Shown in pieces: positions 1 to 9,021 of a stretch of DNA of 19,326 nucleotides. Within the stretch, counting starts at the first letter, position 1, and every line of letters begins with the position of its first letter. The stretch is taken from NCBI GenBank assembly GCA_964411425.1, contig CAYPKW010000049.1, positions 1 through 19,326 of the forward strand. The letters are read 5' to 3'. Source of the DNA: CAYPKW01 sp964411425 (GTDB lineage Bacteria > Pseudomonadota > Alphaproteobacteria > Dongiales > Dongiaceae). The notes below the pieces were generated by a model that was given only the letters and a program-made list of their open reading frames with translations, searched no databases and was not told the DNA's origin. The position numbers and the translations under genes were made by a program.

Positions 1-2886
1 GGCGGCGTCCGCCATCTTGCGTTCGAGCGCCGCCAGGTCGGCGGCGCCGCCGGCGCGGGCGAGCGAGCGGGCGAGGCCGTCGGCGAGCGCCGCCGGGTCG
101 AAGTCCTCGCCGAGCGTGAGGCGCAAGAAACCTTGCACCCGGCGCCACAACCGTAACGCGTGGGCCAGCTCGTCCGCCGCGGCGCGCTCGAGCGCGCCGG
201 CCGCGGCGAGCGCCGCGAGCGCATCGGCGGTGTTGGCCCGCAGCACTCCCGGGTGCCTGGCGGCGTAGCGGAGTTGCAGGTACTGCGCCACGTATTCCAC
301 GTCCATCAGCCCGCCCTGCCGGTGCTTCAAGTCCCAGGGCCGGTCGGCGCCGTGCTGCTGGAGGACGCGGGCGCGCATCTCGGCCACGTCCAGCACCAGC
401 CTCGCGGGGTCGCGCGATCGCCGCAGCACCGCCGCCAGCGCGCGCTCGATCTCGGCGGCCAGCGTGGCGTCGCCGGCGACGACCCGGGCGCGCAGCAGCG
501 CCATGTGCTCCCAGGTCCAGGCGTCCTCCTCCTGGTAGCGCCGGAAACCCTCGAGGCTGGAGGCGATGGGGCCGTTGGCGCCGGAAGGCCGCAGCCGCAT
601 GTCGATGTCGTACAGCTTGCCTTCGCCGGTGGGGGCGGTGAGCGCGTTGATGAAGCGCTGCGCCAGGCGAGCGTAGTAGTGGATCGGGGCCAACGGCTTC
701 GGGCCGTCGGACAGCGCGTGGTCCCAGCCGCCCGGCACGTCCGGCGCGTCGTAGATGAAGATGAGGTCGAGGTCGGAGGAGACCGTCATCTCGCGCCCGC
801 CGAGCTTGCCGAGAGCCGCCACCGCCATGCCGCGGCCGGGCAGCCGCCCGTGCTTCTGGGCGAACTCGGCGGCGACGCGCGGCGCCAGCGCCGCCAAGGT
901 GGCCTCGGCGATGTCCGACAGCGGGCCGCCGGCGGCATCCGCGTCGGCGATGTGGCGCAGGATCCTGACGCCCACCTGGAACTGGCGGTCGCGCGTCCAG
1001 CGCCGGGCGAGGTCGAGCACGTCCTCGAAGTCGCGCGCCTCGGCGAGCGATCGATCCAGCTCGTCGCGCAGCGTGGCGTAGGAGGGCGGCGGGTCGAAAA
1101 ACCCGCGGGTCAGCACCGCCTCCAAGAGCGCCGGGCTGCGGCTCAGATGGTCCGCCAGCCGCGGCGCGCCGCCCATGATCTCGGCGATGAGCTCGAGCAG
1201 CCCGGGGTTCGAGTAGAGCAGCGAGAAAAGCTGCACGCCGGCGGGCAGCCGGGCGAGAAACTCGTCGAAGCGGGAGAAGGCGGCGTCGGGCTGCGCCGTC
1301 TTGGCGAGGGCCTGCAACAGCGTCGGCTTGATCTCGGTCAATAGCTCGCGCGCGCGCGTCGAGCGCATGGCGCGGTAGCGCCCGGTGTGCCAACTGCGGA
1401 TCACGGTGGCGATCGAGGCGCCGTCGGCGAAGCCCATGCGGGCGAGCGTCCTCACCGTCTCCGGGTCGTTCTCGGTGCCAGTGAAGACCAGGCTGCCGGG
1501 GCCGGCCAAGGGCGGCGCCTCCTCGAACAGCCCGGCGTAGTGCTCCTCCACCCGGGCGAGATGGCCGAGCAGGTCGGCGACGAACGCCTCGGTCGAAGGC
1601 GCGCCCACGAAGCAGGCGAGCGCGTCGAGCTCCGGCCCGGCCTCGGGCAGGGTCTGGGTCTGCCTGTCGTCGACCATCTGCAACCGGTGCTCGACGTGGC
1701 GCAGGTAGCGGTAGGCGGCGATCATGTCGGCGGCCACCTCCGCGGCCACCCGCCCGGCGGCGCTGAGCGCCCGAATGGCGGCGCAGGTGCCGGGGCAACG
1801 CAACTCCGGCTCGCGTCCGCCCCAGATCAACTGCTGAACTTGCGCGAAGAACTCGATCTCGCGGATGCCGCCGCGGCCGAGCTTGATGTTGTGGCCGGCG
1901 ACCCGGATGTCGTGGAAGCCCTTGACCGCGTGGATCTGGCGCTTGATCGAATGGATGTCCTGGATGGCGGCGAAGTCGAGATGCTTGCGCCACAGGAAGG
2001 GGCGCAGGTGCGCGAGGAACCGGTTGCCGGCGGCGAGGTCGCCCGCCGCGACGCGCGCCTTGATCATGGCGGCGCGCTCCCAGTTCTGCCCCATGCCCTC
2101 GTAATAGGTCTCGGCCGCCAGCACCGACATGGCGAGCGGGGTCGAGCCCGGGTCGGGGCGCAAACGAAGGTCGGTGCGGAACACGTAGCCCTCGCCGGTG
2201 CGTTCCTCGAGCAGGCGCACCAGGTCGCGGGCAAGCCGCACGAAGAAGTCGGCCGGGCCGCGCCGGCCGCGGTAATCGACGACCTCGCGGTCGTACAGCA
2301 CGATGAGATCGATGTCGCTCGAATAGTTGAGCTCGTGGGCGCCGAGCTTACCCATGGCGAGGACGACGAAGCCGGAACCGGCCTCCGGCTGGCGCAGGTC
2401 GGGCACCGCGATCTCGCCCGCCTCGGCGGCGCGGCGCAGCAGGTGGCGGACGGCGAGGCCCAACACCGCGTCGGCGAACGCGCTCAAGGCCGCCGTGCAG
2501 CGCTCCAGCGGCCACACGCCGGCCACGTCCGCCAGCCCGACGACGAGTGCCGCGCGGCGCCGCGCCACCCTCAACGCCTGCATGACCCGGGGGGTGTCGC
2601 CCTCGACGACCAAGAGACCGGCCAGCAAATCGGCCAAGACAGCATCGGCGCCGTGCGATAATAAGGATTGAACAAGCTCCGCCTCGCTCAAAAGGCAGCG
2701 GCCGAGAAACGGGCTGCTGGAGAACACCGATTCCAGCAGGGCGCGGGCCTCCGGTTCGTCGACGAGGTCGGGGCCGCCCGAACGGCGGGCCCGCTCGCGC
2801 CAGCGTTCGAGCCCGATGGCGGCCCGCTCGGGACTGCCCACTCTGGGCAAAACGTGGGCGGCGAAGGGAAAGGAACTGTACGGCAT
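1..2886 (-). CDS. glnE: Bifunctional glutamine synthetase adenylyltransferase/deadenylase (3' end cut by window edge)
   Basis: GlnE attaches AMP to, and removes it from, glutamine synthetase, so it tunes ammonia assimilation in the cytoplasm in response to PII proteins. The minus strand is open for 962 codons from the ATG at 2886-2884 to the window edge. Two nucleotidyltransferase motifs show the duplicated architecture of the family: GKLGAHELNYSSDIDLI at about residues 179-195 (deadenylylating half) and GKLGGREMTVSSDLDLI at about 693-709 (adenylylating half). Both keep the paired DxD metal-binding aspartates. The readable part ends ...ERKMADAA, so I estimate only some 15-20 residues are missing (E. 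coli GlnE has 946 residues). An in-frame stop at 2928-2926 limits the start. A TTG at 2895 is the only nearby alternative, and no clear Shine-Dalgarno precedes either. The gene is divergent from the YhdP-like gene, with 66 bp between them. Identity is secure; the start is moderately so. Confidence 0.96.
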   Translation of the reverse strand, partial: MPYSSFPFAAHVLPRVGSPERAAIGLERWRERARRSGGPDLVDEPEARALLESVFSSSPFLGRCLLSEAELVQSLLSHGADAVLADLLAGLLVVEGDTPRVMQALRVARRRAALVVGLADVAGVWPLERCTAALSAFADAVLGLAVRHLLRRAAEAGEIAVPDLRQPEAGSGFVVLAMGKLGAHELNYSSDIDLIVLYDREVVDYRGRRGPADFFVRLARDLVRLLEERTGEGYVFRTDLRLRPDPGSTPLAMSVLAAETYYEGMGQNWERAAMIKARVAAGDLAAGNRFLAHLRPFLWRKHLDFAAIQDIHSIKRQIHAVKGFHDIRVAGHNIKLGRGGIREIEFFAQVQQLIWGGREPELRCPGTCAAIRALSAAGRVAAEVAADMIAAYRYLRHVEHRLQMVDDRQTQTLPEAGPELDALACFVGAPSTEAFVADLLGHLARVEEHYAGLFEEAPPLAGPGSLVFTGTENDPETVRTLARMGFADGASIATVIRSWHTGRYRAMRSTRARELLTEIKPTLLQALAKTAQPDAAFSRFDEFLARLPAGVQLFSLLYSNPGLLELIAEIMGGAPRLADHLSRSPALLEAVLTRGFFDPPPSYATLRDELDRSLAEARDFEDVLDLARRWTRDRQFQVGVRILRHIADADAAGGPLSDIAEATLAALAPRVAAEFAQKHGRLPGRGMAVAALGKLGGREMTVSSDLDLIFIYDAPDVPGGWDHALSDGPKPLAPIHYYARLAQRFINALTAPTGEGKLYDIDMRLRPSGANGPIASSLEGFRRYQEEDAWTWEHMALLRARVVAGDATLAAEIERALAAVLRRSRDPARLVLDVAEMRARVLQQHGADRPWDLKHRQGGLMDVEYVAQYLQLRYAARHPGVLRANTADALAALAAAGALERAAADELAHALRLWRRVQGFLRLTLGEDFDPAALADGLARSLARAGGAADLAALERKMADAA

Positions 2887-2952
2887 GTGCGCCAAGTGTC
2901 GGGCCGCTGACGCGCGGTCCCAGGGTTAAGCCCGCGTAGGCCAAGAGTCCAG

Positions 2953-5900
2953 GTGGTTCGCCGCTCCGCCCGCATCCTCTTCGAAGCGATCGCCGCCAGC
3001 GTGGTCGCGGTCGCGATTCTGTTTGCGCTTCTGGCCTGGCGGTTGTCCGAAAATCGGCCCATCCACCTGCGCTTCCTCACGCCCTATCTGGAGCAGGCGC
3101 TGGCCGCGCCGGACGGGTCTTTCCGCATCGCGATCGGCGATACGCTGCTGACCTGGGCCGGGTGGGAACGCGGGCTCGACCTCCGCGCGCGCGCGGTCGA
3201 GGCCTATGGCGCCGAGGGCGAGTTGGTCGCCGCCGTGCCGGAGTTGGCGGTGTCGTTGAGCGGGCGGGCGCTGCTGCGCGGGCTGGTGGCGCCCACCGCG
3301 CTCGACATCTTCGGGCCGCGGCTGTCGCTGGTGCGCGAGCCGGACGGTCGCCTGCGCTTCGTGCGCGCCACGGCCGCGGGCCAGCCCGGCGAGGAGACCT
3401 CGGCGCTCATGCCGGCGCTGCTCGGCGAGCTGCTCAAGCCGCCCGACGGCAGCCGCGTCACCGGCTATATCACGCGCGCCCGCATCCTGGGCGGCGAGAT
3501 CACCTTCGACGACCGCCGCACCGGCGTGGTCTGGCGCGTGCCGGCGGCCGACGTCGAGCTTCGCCGCGGGCCCGTCGGCATCGCCGGCACGCTATCGCTG
3601 GCGATCGCCGCGCTCGGCCGCCCGGCCCGGCTCGCTGCGGATTTCACTTTCGATCCGCGGACCGAGAGGATCGCTCTCTCGGCCCAGGTGAGCGACGTGG
3701 ACATGTCGGCGCTGGGCCTCATCGAGCCTTCGCTTGTGGCGCTGGCCGGCGCCGACATCCGGATCGGCGGGCGGCTCGAGACCACCATTGGGCTAGACGG
3801 CAGCGTCGGCACCACGCGTTTCGAGGCGATCGGCGCCGCCGGCGCGCTCGGCCTGCCTGGGGTCATCGAGGCGCCGCTCGAGGTCGCCGCGATTTCGATC
3901 AAGGGCAACCTCGAAGCCGGGCTGGAGCGGCTCAACCTGGAGCGCGCGGAGATCGATTTCGGCGGCCCCCGGTTCGGCATCTCTGGCACGGTCACCGAGG
4001 GCGAAAACGGCGCGCTCGACGTCGCCGGCCGGCTGTGGGGGCGCGACGTGCCGTTGGCGGAGCTTCGCCGATACTGGCCGCTCATCGCCGCGGTGGACGC
4101 GCGGCGCTGGGTCGTCGACAACATCGTCGCTGGGCGACTCGGCGCGGTCGAGGCCGACATCGCGTTGTCGCTGCCGCAAGGCGACATCGCGCGCGCCCAA
4201 CTCGGCAAGGCCGAGGTGAGCCTGGAGGCGAGCGACATGACGATCCACTACTTTCGGCCGCTGCCGCCGATCGAGCATGTCCGCGCCACCGGCCGTATCA
4301 CCGACAAGTCGCTTACGGCCGAGTTCGCCGCCGGCGAGGCGGCCGGCCTCGTCCTACATGACGGGCGGCTCGTCATCGCCGGCCTCGATGGGCCCGACCA
4401 GCACTATCGGGTGGAGGTCTCGCTCGCCGGTCCGTTCCAGGACACGCTTCGGCTGCTCGACCACAAGCCGCTGGGCTATGCCCGGAAGATCGGTCTCGAT
4501 CCGGCGACGGCCGCGGGCACGATGACGACCGAGCTTAAGATCGAGTTCCCCAACGTGCCGGTACGCGGCACCCGCGCCGAGGACGTGACGGTCGCCGCCA
4601 CGGCGCGGCTCGACGGCGTCAGGCTCGAGCGCGCGCTGTTCGGCCAGCCGCTCAGCGAGGGCGACTTGACGGTCCGGGTGGACAACGCGGGCATGCTCGT
4701 CGAGGGCACCGGGCGGCTCGCCGGCGCGCCCGCTCGGCTGCGCTGGACCGAGCGTTTCACGGGCGGTGGATTCGGTGCCCAGATCGCCGTGAGCGGCACC
4801 CTCGAGGCGAAGCATCGGGCGACGCTCGGCCTCGACCTAGCGCCCTATCTCGACGGCCCGGTGCCGACGGAGGCGCTCTACACGCGCTACCGCGACGGCC
4901 GCCAGCGGCTCGACCTCAAGCTCGACCTCGGCGCCAGCGATCTCCATCTCCCCTTCCTCTCCTGGTCGAAGCCGGCGGGCGAGCCAGGGGAAGCGCGCCT
5001 CGGCCTCGACCTCGAGAACGACCGGCCGCGCGCCATACCGCAATTCGAGGTGCGCGCCGGTACGCTCGATGCGCGCGGGCGCGCGCGCTTCGCGCCGGAT
5101 GGCGGGGCCATCGCCGCGGTGGAATTCGACGATCTCAAAGTCGGCCGCACGGCGCTGAAGGGCGTCGCCGCCGATTTCGCCGCCGGGTTCGTGCGCGTCG
5201 CGATCGGCGAGGGCGTTCTCGACGCCGCGCCGCTGTTGGAGGGAGACGAAGACGGCGCCGCGGACGACGAAGACAAGCAGCCCTTCAGCCTGCGCGCCGA
5301 CCGGCTGGCGCAGCTCTATCTCGGCCCCGAGCGCCGGCTCGACGACGTGTCGCTGGCGCTGCGCCACGACGGACGGTACTGGGACCGCATCGAGTTGAAG
5401 GCGAGCATGGCGGGCGGCGGCAGGCTGCTGGCCGACTATCAGCCCGCGGCCAACGGCAGGCACACGCTGACGGTGAGCGCCAGCGACGCCGGCGCCGTGC
5501 TGCGCGCCTTCGACGTCCTCGAATCGGTGCAAGGCGGCGAACTCGCCATCACCGGCGAGGCGAACGACGCGGCGCCCGAGCGTCCGCTCAAGGGCCGCGC
5601 CGCCATCACCGAATTCCGCCTGGTGCGCGCCCCGGTCTTGGCGCGCCTGCTGTCGATCGCGACATTGACCGGTCTCGTGGACGCCTTCACCGGCGAAGGG
5701 TTCTTGTTCCACAAGTTCTCCGGCGAGTTCACCAAGACCGGCGGCCTGCTCGAGGTGCCGCGCGCGCGGGCGAATGGTCCCTCGATCGGCCTAACGGCCA
5801 CGGGAACGGTCGATTTCGATGGCGACCGGATCGACCTGCAGGGGACCATCGTGCCGGCCTATGCCTTCAACAGCATCCTCGGCTACATCCCGCTGATCGG

Positions 5901-6111
5901 CCCGCTCTTGCAGGGCGGCGAGGGCGAAGGGCTGTTCGCCGCCACCTATACCGCCACCGGCCCGCTCGATGAGCCGAGTATCTCGGTCAACCCGCTGGCG
6001 GCGCTGGCGCCGGGCTTCCTGCGCGGCGTGTTCGAGGGCCGGCGCAGCGACGACGCGGAGGAGGACTTCATACCGCTGCCCCGGCGCGAGGACCGCGAAG
6101 GAGAGAACTAG
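2953..6111 (+). CDS. YhdP/AsmA-like envelope protein (DUF3971 and AsmA-like C-terminal region)
   Basis: A 1,052-residue protein with one hydrophobic N-terminal segment (about residues 11-31, IAASVVAVAILFALLAWRL), followed by a long beta-rich periplasmic-type region. Near the C-terminus (about residues 910-1035) is the hallmark AsmA-like block, with FHKFSGEFTKTGGLLEV, TGTVDFDGDRIDLQGTIVPAY and LGYIPLIGPLLQGGEGEG, then a polar tail. This matches the YhdP branch of AsmA-like proteins, which in E. coli are inner-membrane-anchored proteins thought to carry phospholipid across the periplasm to the outer membrane. That role is known for the family and inferred here. The start is GTG at 2953. The region just upstream carries stops in the other frames and only a weak AAGAG ribosome-binding match. 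An acidic stretch lies near residues 763-776 (GDEDGAADDEDK). The gene is a little shorter than E. coli YhdP (about 1,266 residues). It is divergent from glnE. Confidence 0.85.
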   Translation: MVRRSARILFEAIAASVVAVAILFALLAWRLSENRPIHLRFLTPYLEQALAAPDGSFRIAIGDTLLTWAGWERGLDLRARAVEAYGAEGELVAAVPELAVSLSGRALLRGLVAPTALDIFGPRLSLVREPDGRLRFVRATAAGQPGEETSALMPALLGELLKPPDGSRVTGYITRARILGGEITFDDRRTGVVWRVPAADVELRRGPVGIAGTLSLAIAALGRPARLAADFTFDPRTERIALSAQVSDVDMSALGLIEPSLVALAGADIRIGGRLETTIGLDGSVGTTRFEAIGAAGALGLPGVIEAPLEVAAISIKGNLEAGLERLNLERAEIDFGGPRFGISGTVTEGENGALDVAGRLWGRDVPLAELRRYWPLIAAVDARRWVVDNIVAGRLGAVEADIALSLPQGDIARAQLGKAEVSLEASDMTIHYFRPLPPIEHVRATGRITDKSLTAEFAAGEAAGLVLHDGRLVIAGLDGPDQHYRVEVSLAGPFQDTLRLLDHKPLGYARKIGLDPATAAGTMTTELKIEFPNVPVRGTRAEDVTVAATARLDGVRLERALFGQPLSEGDLTVRVDNAGMLVEGTGRLAGAPARLRWTERFTGGGFGAQIAVSGTLEAKHRATLGLDLAPYLDGPVPTEALYTRYRDGRQRLDLKLDLGASDLHLPFLSWSKPAGEPGEARLGLDLENDRPRAIPQFEVRAGTLDARGRARFAPDGGAIAAVEFDDLKVGRTALKGVAADFAAGFVRVAIGEGVLDAAPLLEGDEDGAADDEDKQPFSLRADRLAQLYLGPERRLDDVSLALRHDGRYWDRIELKASMAGGGRLLADYQPAANGRHTLTVSASDAGAVLRAFDVLESVQGGELAITGEANDAAPERPLKGRAAITEFRLVRAPVLARLLSIATLTGLVDAFTGEGFLFHKFSGEFTKTGGLLEVPRARANGPSIGLTATGTVDFDGDRIDLQGTIVPAYAFNSILGYIPLIGPLLQGGEGEGLFAATYTATGPLDEPSISVNPLAALAPGFLRGVFEGRRSDDAEEDFIPLPRREDREGEN

Positions 6112-6229
6112 GGCATTATTCGGCCAGTTGGAATCGGCGGCGCGGCAGCGTGGTCAACCGGCCGGCGGGCATCAATGCTCAATCCAGGTTCGTGGCGGGG
6201 CGGCTCACCCGCCGCACGGCATAGCAACG

Positions 6230-6235
6230 AGGAGG
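6230..6235 (+). promoter_or_regulatory. Strong Shine-Dalgarno of the DoxX gene
   Basis: AGGAGG sits nine bases before the ATG at 6245. It decides the start, because the same frame is open for roughly 275 nt further upstream and overlaps the end of the YhdP-like gene. Confidence 0.75.
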
Positions 6236-6244
6236 GGACGTAAG

Positions 6245-6718
6245 ATGAACGATCGAAGCGGTCAGACCATACTCATCATCCCGGCGCTGTCGGGCCTGTA
6301 CGAGGCCGGCTCGCGCATTGCCTATCCGATCATCCGCGTGTCCGCCGGCCTGTTCCTGTTGCCGCACGGAGCCCAGAAGCTGTTCGGCTGGTTCGGCGGC
6401 TACGGCATCGCGGGGACCGGGGAATTCTTCTCTACCCAGTTCGGTCTTTATCCCGGCTGGCTATGGGCGCTCGCGGTGGCCCTCGTCGAGGTCGGTGGCG
6501 GACTGGCGCTCATCCTTGGAATTCTTACCCGGCCTGCCGCCCTCGCCGTCACCGTATTAATGGCGGTCTCCATGTTCCACGTGCATCTGCCGAACGGCTA
6601 TTTCTGGACCAACGGCGGCTACGAATACCCGCTGCTGTGGGGCATCATAGCCTTCGCCGTGTTGCTGCGCGGCGGCGGCGAGCTGTCGGTCGATCGGGCG
6701 ATCGGGCGCGAGTTCTAG
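6245..6718 (+). CDS. DoxX family membrane protein
   Basis: A 157-residue integral membrane protein of the DoxX family. It has about four hydrophobic helices: one starting IAYPIIRVSAGLFLLPHGAQKLFGWFG (the typical family opening, with the HGAQKLFG signature), one around LWALAVALVEVGGGLALILG, one around AALAVTVLMAVSMFHVH and one around LLWGIIAFAVLLRGG. DoxX-like proteins are linked to quinone or thiol redox chemistry in some bacteria, but most members, including this one, have no assigned reaction. The start at 6245 is chosen because AGGAGG lies at 6230-6235, nine bases upstream; the reading frame stays open further upstream, but without such a site. It lies 133 nt downstream of the YhdP-like gene on the same strand. 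Its TAG stop shares CTAG with the stop of the convergent thioesterase gene. Family assignment is firm; function is unknown. Confidence 0.9.
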   Translation: MNDRSGQTILIIPALSGLYEAGSRIAYPIIRVSAGLFLLPHGAQKLFGWFGGYGIAGTGEFFSTQFGLYPGWLWALAVALVEVGGGLALILGILTRPAALAVTVLMAVSMFHVHLPNGYFWTNGGYEYPLLWGIIAFAVLLRGGGELSVDRAIGREF

Positions 6719-7212
6719 GCCGGGCGGCGGTTGGCGAGATCGATCGCGCGGCCGACCACGGCGGGCACCGGCAATCCGGCGTGCGCGCTGCGGATGCCGG
6801 CGAGACGGGCCTGCAATGAGGCGGGCATCGCGGCCACCCGGCGCGCGCCTATGTCCACATGGAGCAGCAGCCACTCGCTGGTGGCGGCGAGACCGCTGTC
6901 GCCAGCGCGGTACATGCACTGCACGAAATGGGCCCGCTTGGCGTCGAAGTCGAGAAGTTGCGTGGTGATGCGCAAGGGCTCGCCCTCCTTGAGCTCGCGC
7001 TGGTAGGTGAGGTGCAGCTCGGCCGTGAACATCGACGCGCCGGCCGCCTTCATTCTCGCCGGCTCGAATCCCAACTTCGAGTAACACTGGTCGAAGGCGC
7101 GATCGAAGGCGACCACGTAATAGGCGACGTTCATGTGGCCGTTGTAGTCGATCCAGTCGCTCTCTACGACGAGGCCTTCGCTGACGAAGGGCGCGTCGAT
7201 GTCCTTTCCCAT
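6715..7212 (-). CDS. Hotdog-fold acyl-CoA thioesterase family protein
   Basis: A 165-residue protein of the 4-hydroxybenzoyl-CoA thioesterase-like hotdog superfamily, which hydrolyses acyl-CoA thioesters in the cytoplasm. Residues 19-30 read DWIDYNGHMNVA, the usual aspartate-containing active-site motif at the start of the central helix (D22-Y-N-G-H-M-N28). It is followed by a typical hotdog strand pattern: ELHLTYQRELKEGEPLRITTQLLDFDAKRAHFVQCMYRA. The ATG at 7212-7210 is preferred over an in-frame ATG at 7299-7297 because family members begin shortly before this motif, GGCGGAG lies just upstream, and the earlier ATG would overlap the likely dppA promoter. The natural substrate cannot be read from sequence. 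The motif and strands resemble betainyl-CoA thioesterases of carnitine breakdown, but no other carnitine gene is in the window. It is divergent from dppA and convergent with the DoxX gene. Confidence 0.85.
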   Translation of the reverse strand: MGKDIDAPFVSEGLVVESDWIDYNGHMNVAYYVVAFDRAFDQCYSKLGFEPARMKAAGASMFTAELHLTYQRELKEGEPLRITTQLLDFDAKRAHFVQCMYRAGDSGLAATSEWLLLHVDIGARRVAAMPASLQARLAGIRSAHAGLPVPAVVGRAIDLANRRPA

Positions 7213-7298
7213 ATCTCCGCCGGTTCCCGCTTTGCCCACGGCACGATAGTCGATCGCTGCCGGCCGTGAAAGCTCTCCAGGGGGCGGCCGCACGGCCA

Positions 7299-7328
7299 TT
7301 GACTCGGCGCGAGCGGCCGGCCTACGGT
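7299..7328 (+). promoter_or_regulatory. Candidate sigma-70 promoter of the dpp operon
   Basis: TTGACT (7299-7304) is followed after 18 bases by TACGGT (7323-7328), about 70 bases ahead of the dppA start. The -35 matches consensus at five of six positions and the -10 at three of six, which is common in GC-rich alphaproteobacteria. This is the only good -35 I see in the 185-nt divergent region. The call is inferred by eye, with no transcript data. Confidence 0.4.
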
Positions 7329-7397
7329 CCTATGAAGGCCGCCCAATGAACGCGCCTGGCGGCGCCGGGCCGGCGAAAACGAACCGGGAGGGTTCAC

Positions 7398-8993
7398 ATG
7401 AAACGCCATCTTCTGGGGGCCGCGGTCGGGATGACCATGGCTCTGAGTTTCGCGTTTTCCGCGAATGCGAAGACCCTGGTCTTTTGCTCGGAGGCGAGCC
7501 CGGAAGGCTTCAATCCGCAGCTCTTCACATCGGGCACGACCTTCGATGCGTCCTCCAAACCGATCTTCAGCCGCCTGGTGGAGTTCGAGCGGGGCGCCAC
7601 CAACGTCGTGCCGGGCCTGGCGGAGTCCTGGGAGGTCTCCGACGACGGGCTCACCTACGCCTTCCATCTGAGGAAGGGCGTGAAGTTTCACAGCAACGCC
7701 TCCTTCACGCCATCCCGCGACTTCAACGCCGACGACGTCCTGTTCAGCTTCGAGCGGCAATGGAAAGAGGGCCATCCCTATTACAAGGTGTCGGGCGGCA
7801 CTTACGAATACTTCAGCGGCATGGACATGTCCAACCTGCTGAAGGCCGTCGAGAAGGTGGATGACTACACGGTCCGCTTCGTGCTGAACCAGCCCGAGGC
7901 ACCGTTCCTCGCCAACATGGCAATGGACTTCGCCTCGATCATGTCGGCGGAACAGGCCGACGCCATGCTCAAGGCGGGCACCCCGGAGTTGCTCGACCAG
8001 ACGCCGGCCGGCACCGGCCCCTTCATGCTCGTCGACTACCAGAAAGACGCGGTCATCCGCTACAAGGCGTTCGCCGACTTTTACGGCGGCAAGGCCGCCA
8101 TCGACGACCTCGTGTTCGCCATCACGCCGGACGCCAGCGTGCGCAAGGCGAAGCTCGAAGCGGGCGAATGCCACATCATGCCCTATCCGAACCCGGGCGA
8201 CATCGCGGCCTTGCGGGCCAACCAGGACCTCGTGGTCATGGATCAGGAGGGGCTCAACATCGGTTACCTCGCCTTCAATACCGAGAAGCCGCCGTTCAAC
8301 ATCGTCAAGGTGCGCCAGGCGCTCGCCATGGCGATCAATAAGGGCGCCATCATCGAGGCGGTCTATCAGGGCGCGGGCAAGGCGGCGACCAACCCGATCC
8401 CGCCGACCATGTGGTCCTACAACACGGCCGTGCAGGACTACGGTTACGATCCCGACGCGGCCAAGGCCATCCTTACGGAGGCCGGCTTCTACAACGGCTT
8501 CGAGACGGACCTGTGGGCGATGCCGGTGCAGCGCCCCTACAATCCGGACGCCAAGCGCATGGCCGAGTTGATCCAGGCCGACTGGGCGAAGATCGGAGTC
8601 AAGGCGAATATCGTCAGCTTCGAGTGGGGCGAGTATCTGAAGCGCTCCAAGGAAGGCGAGCACCAGACCATGCTGCTGGGCTGGACCGGCGACAACGGCG
8701 ATCCCGACAACTTCCTCTACGTGTTGCTCGGCTGCGCCGCGGCCAAGGACGGCACGAACCGGGCGCGTTGGTGCTACCAGCCGTTCGACGACCTGCTGGT
8801 GCAAGCCAAGCGCACCGCGAACATGGCGGAGCGCACCAAGCTCTACGAACAGGCGCAGGTCGTCTTCAAGCAGCAGGCGCCGTGGGTGACGATCGCGCAT
8901 TCCGTCGTCTTCATGCCCATGCGCAAGGAGGTGGTGGGCTACAAGATCGATCCGTTCGGCACCCACAGCTTCTACGGCGTCGATTTGCAATAG
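7398..8993 (+). CDS. dppA: Periplasmic dipeptide-binding protein of ABC importer
   Basis: A 531-residue periplasmic binding protein of the SBP_bac_5 family that captures dipeptides and delivers them to DppBC. Residues 1-24 form a classic signal peptide ending ANA, giving a mature protein starting KTLVFCSEASPEGFNPQLFTSG, almost the mature N-terminus of E. coli DppA. The aspartate that holds the peptide amino group in E. coli DppA (Asp408 of the mature protein) appears here as D432 in GWTGDNGDPDN, also mature position 408. Four cysteines (C30, C258, C446, C459) match the two disulfides of DppA. GGGAGGG at 7386-7392 gives a good ribosome-binding site before the ATG at 7398. It is first in the dppABCDF operon, and a strong hairpin lies after its stop. 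DppA proteins can also bind haem or 5-aminolevulinate, so other ligands remain possible. Confidence 0.95.
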   Translation: MKRHLLGAAVGMTMALSFAFSANAKTLVFCSEASPEGFNPQLFTSGTTFDASSKPIFSRLVEFERGATNVVPGLAESWEVSDDGLTYAFHLRKGVKFHSNASFTPSRDFNADDVLFSFERQWKEGHPYYKVSGGTYEYFSGMDMSNLLKAVEKVDDYTVRFVLNQPEAPFLANMAMDFASIMSAEQADAMLKAGTPELLDQTPAGTGPFMLVDYQKDAVIRYKAFADFYGGKAAIDDLVFAITPDASVRKAKLEAGECHIMPYPNPGDIAALRANQDLVVMDQEGLNIGYLAFNTEKPPFNIVKVRQALAMAINKGAIIEAVYQGAGKAATNPIPPTMWSYNTAVQDYGYDPDAAKAILTEAGFYNGFETDLWAMPVQRPYNPDAKRMAELIQADWAKIGVKANIVSFEWGEYLKRSKEGEHQTMLLGWTGDNGDPDNFLYVLLGCAAAKDGTNRARWCYQPFDDLLVQAKRTANMAERTKLYEQAQVVFKQQAPWVTIAHSVVFMPMRKEVVGYKIDPFGTHSFYGVDLQ

Positions 8994-9021
8994 CCCCGCT
9001 TTTCGGCGGCTTTGCATTGTC

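Noticed and set aside
160..2661. Two long plus-strand open frames (160-1344, 1387-2661) opposite glnE
   Set aside because: The minus strand encodes GlnE with both catalytic motifs. The plus-strand translations are low-complexity and match no family I recognise.
6194..6213. GGCGGG/CCCGCC inverted repeat ahead of the DoxX gene
   Set aside because: Six GC pairs with an eight-base loop arise easily by chance at this base composition, and nothing else nearby suggests a regulatory role.
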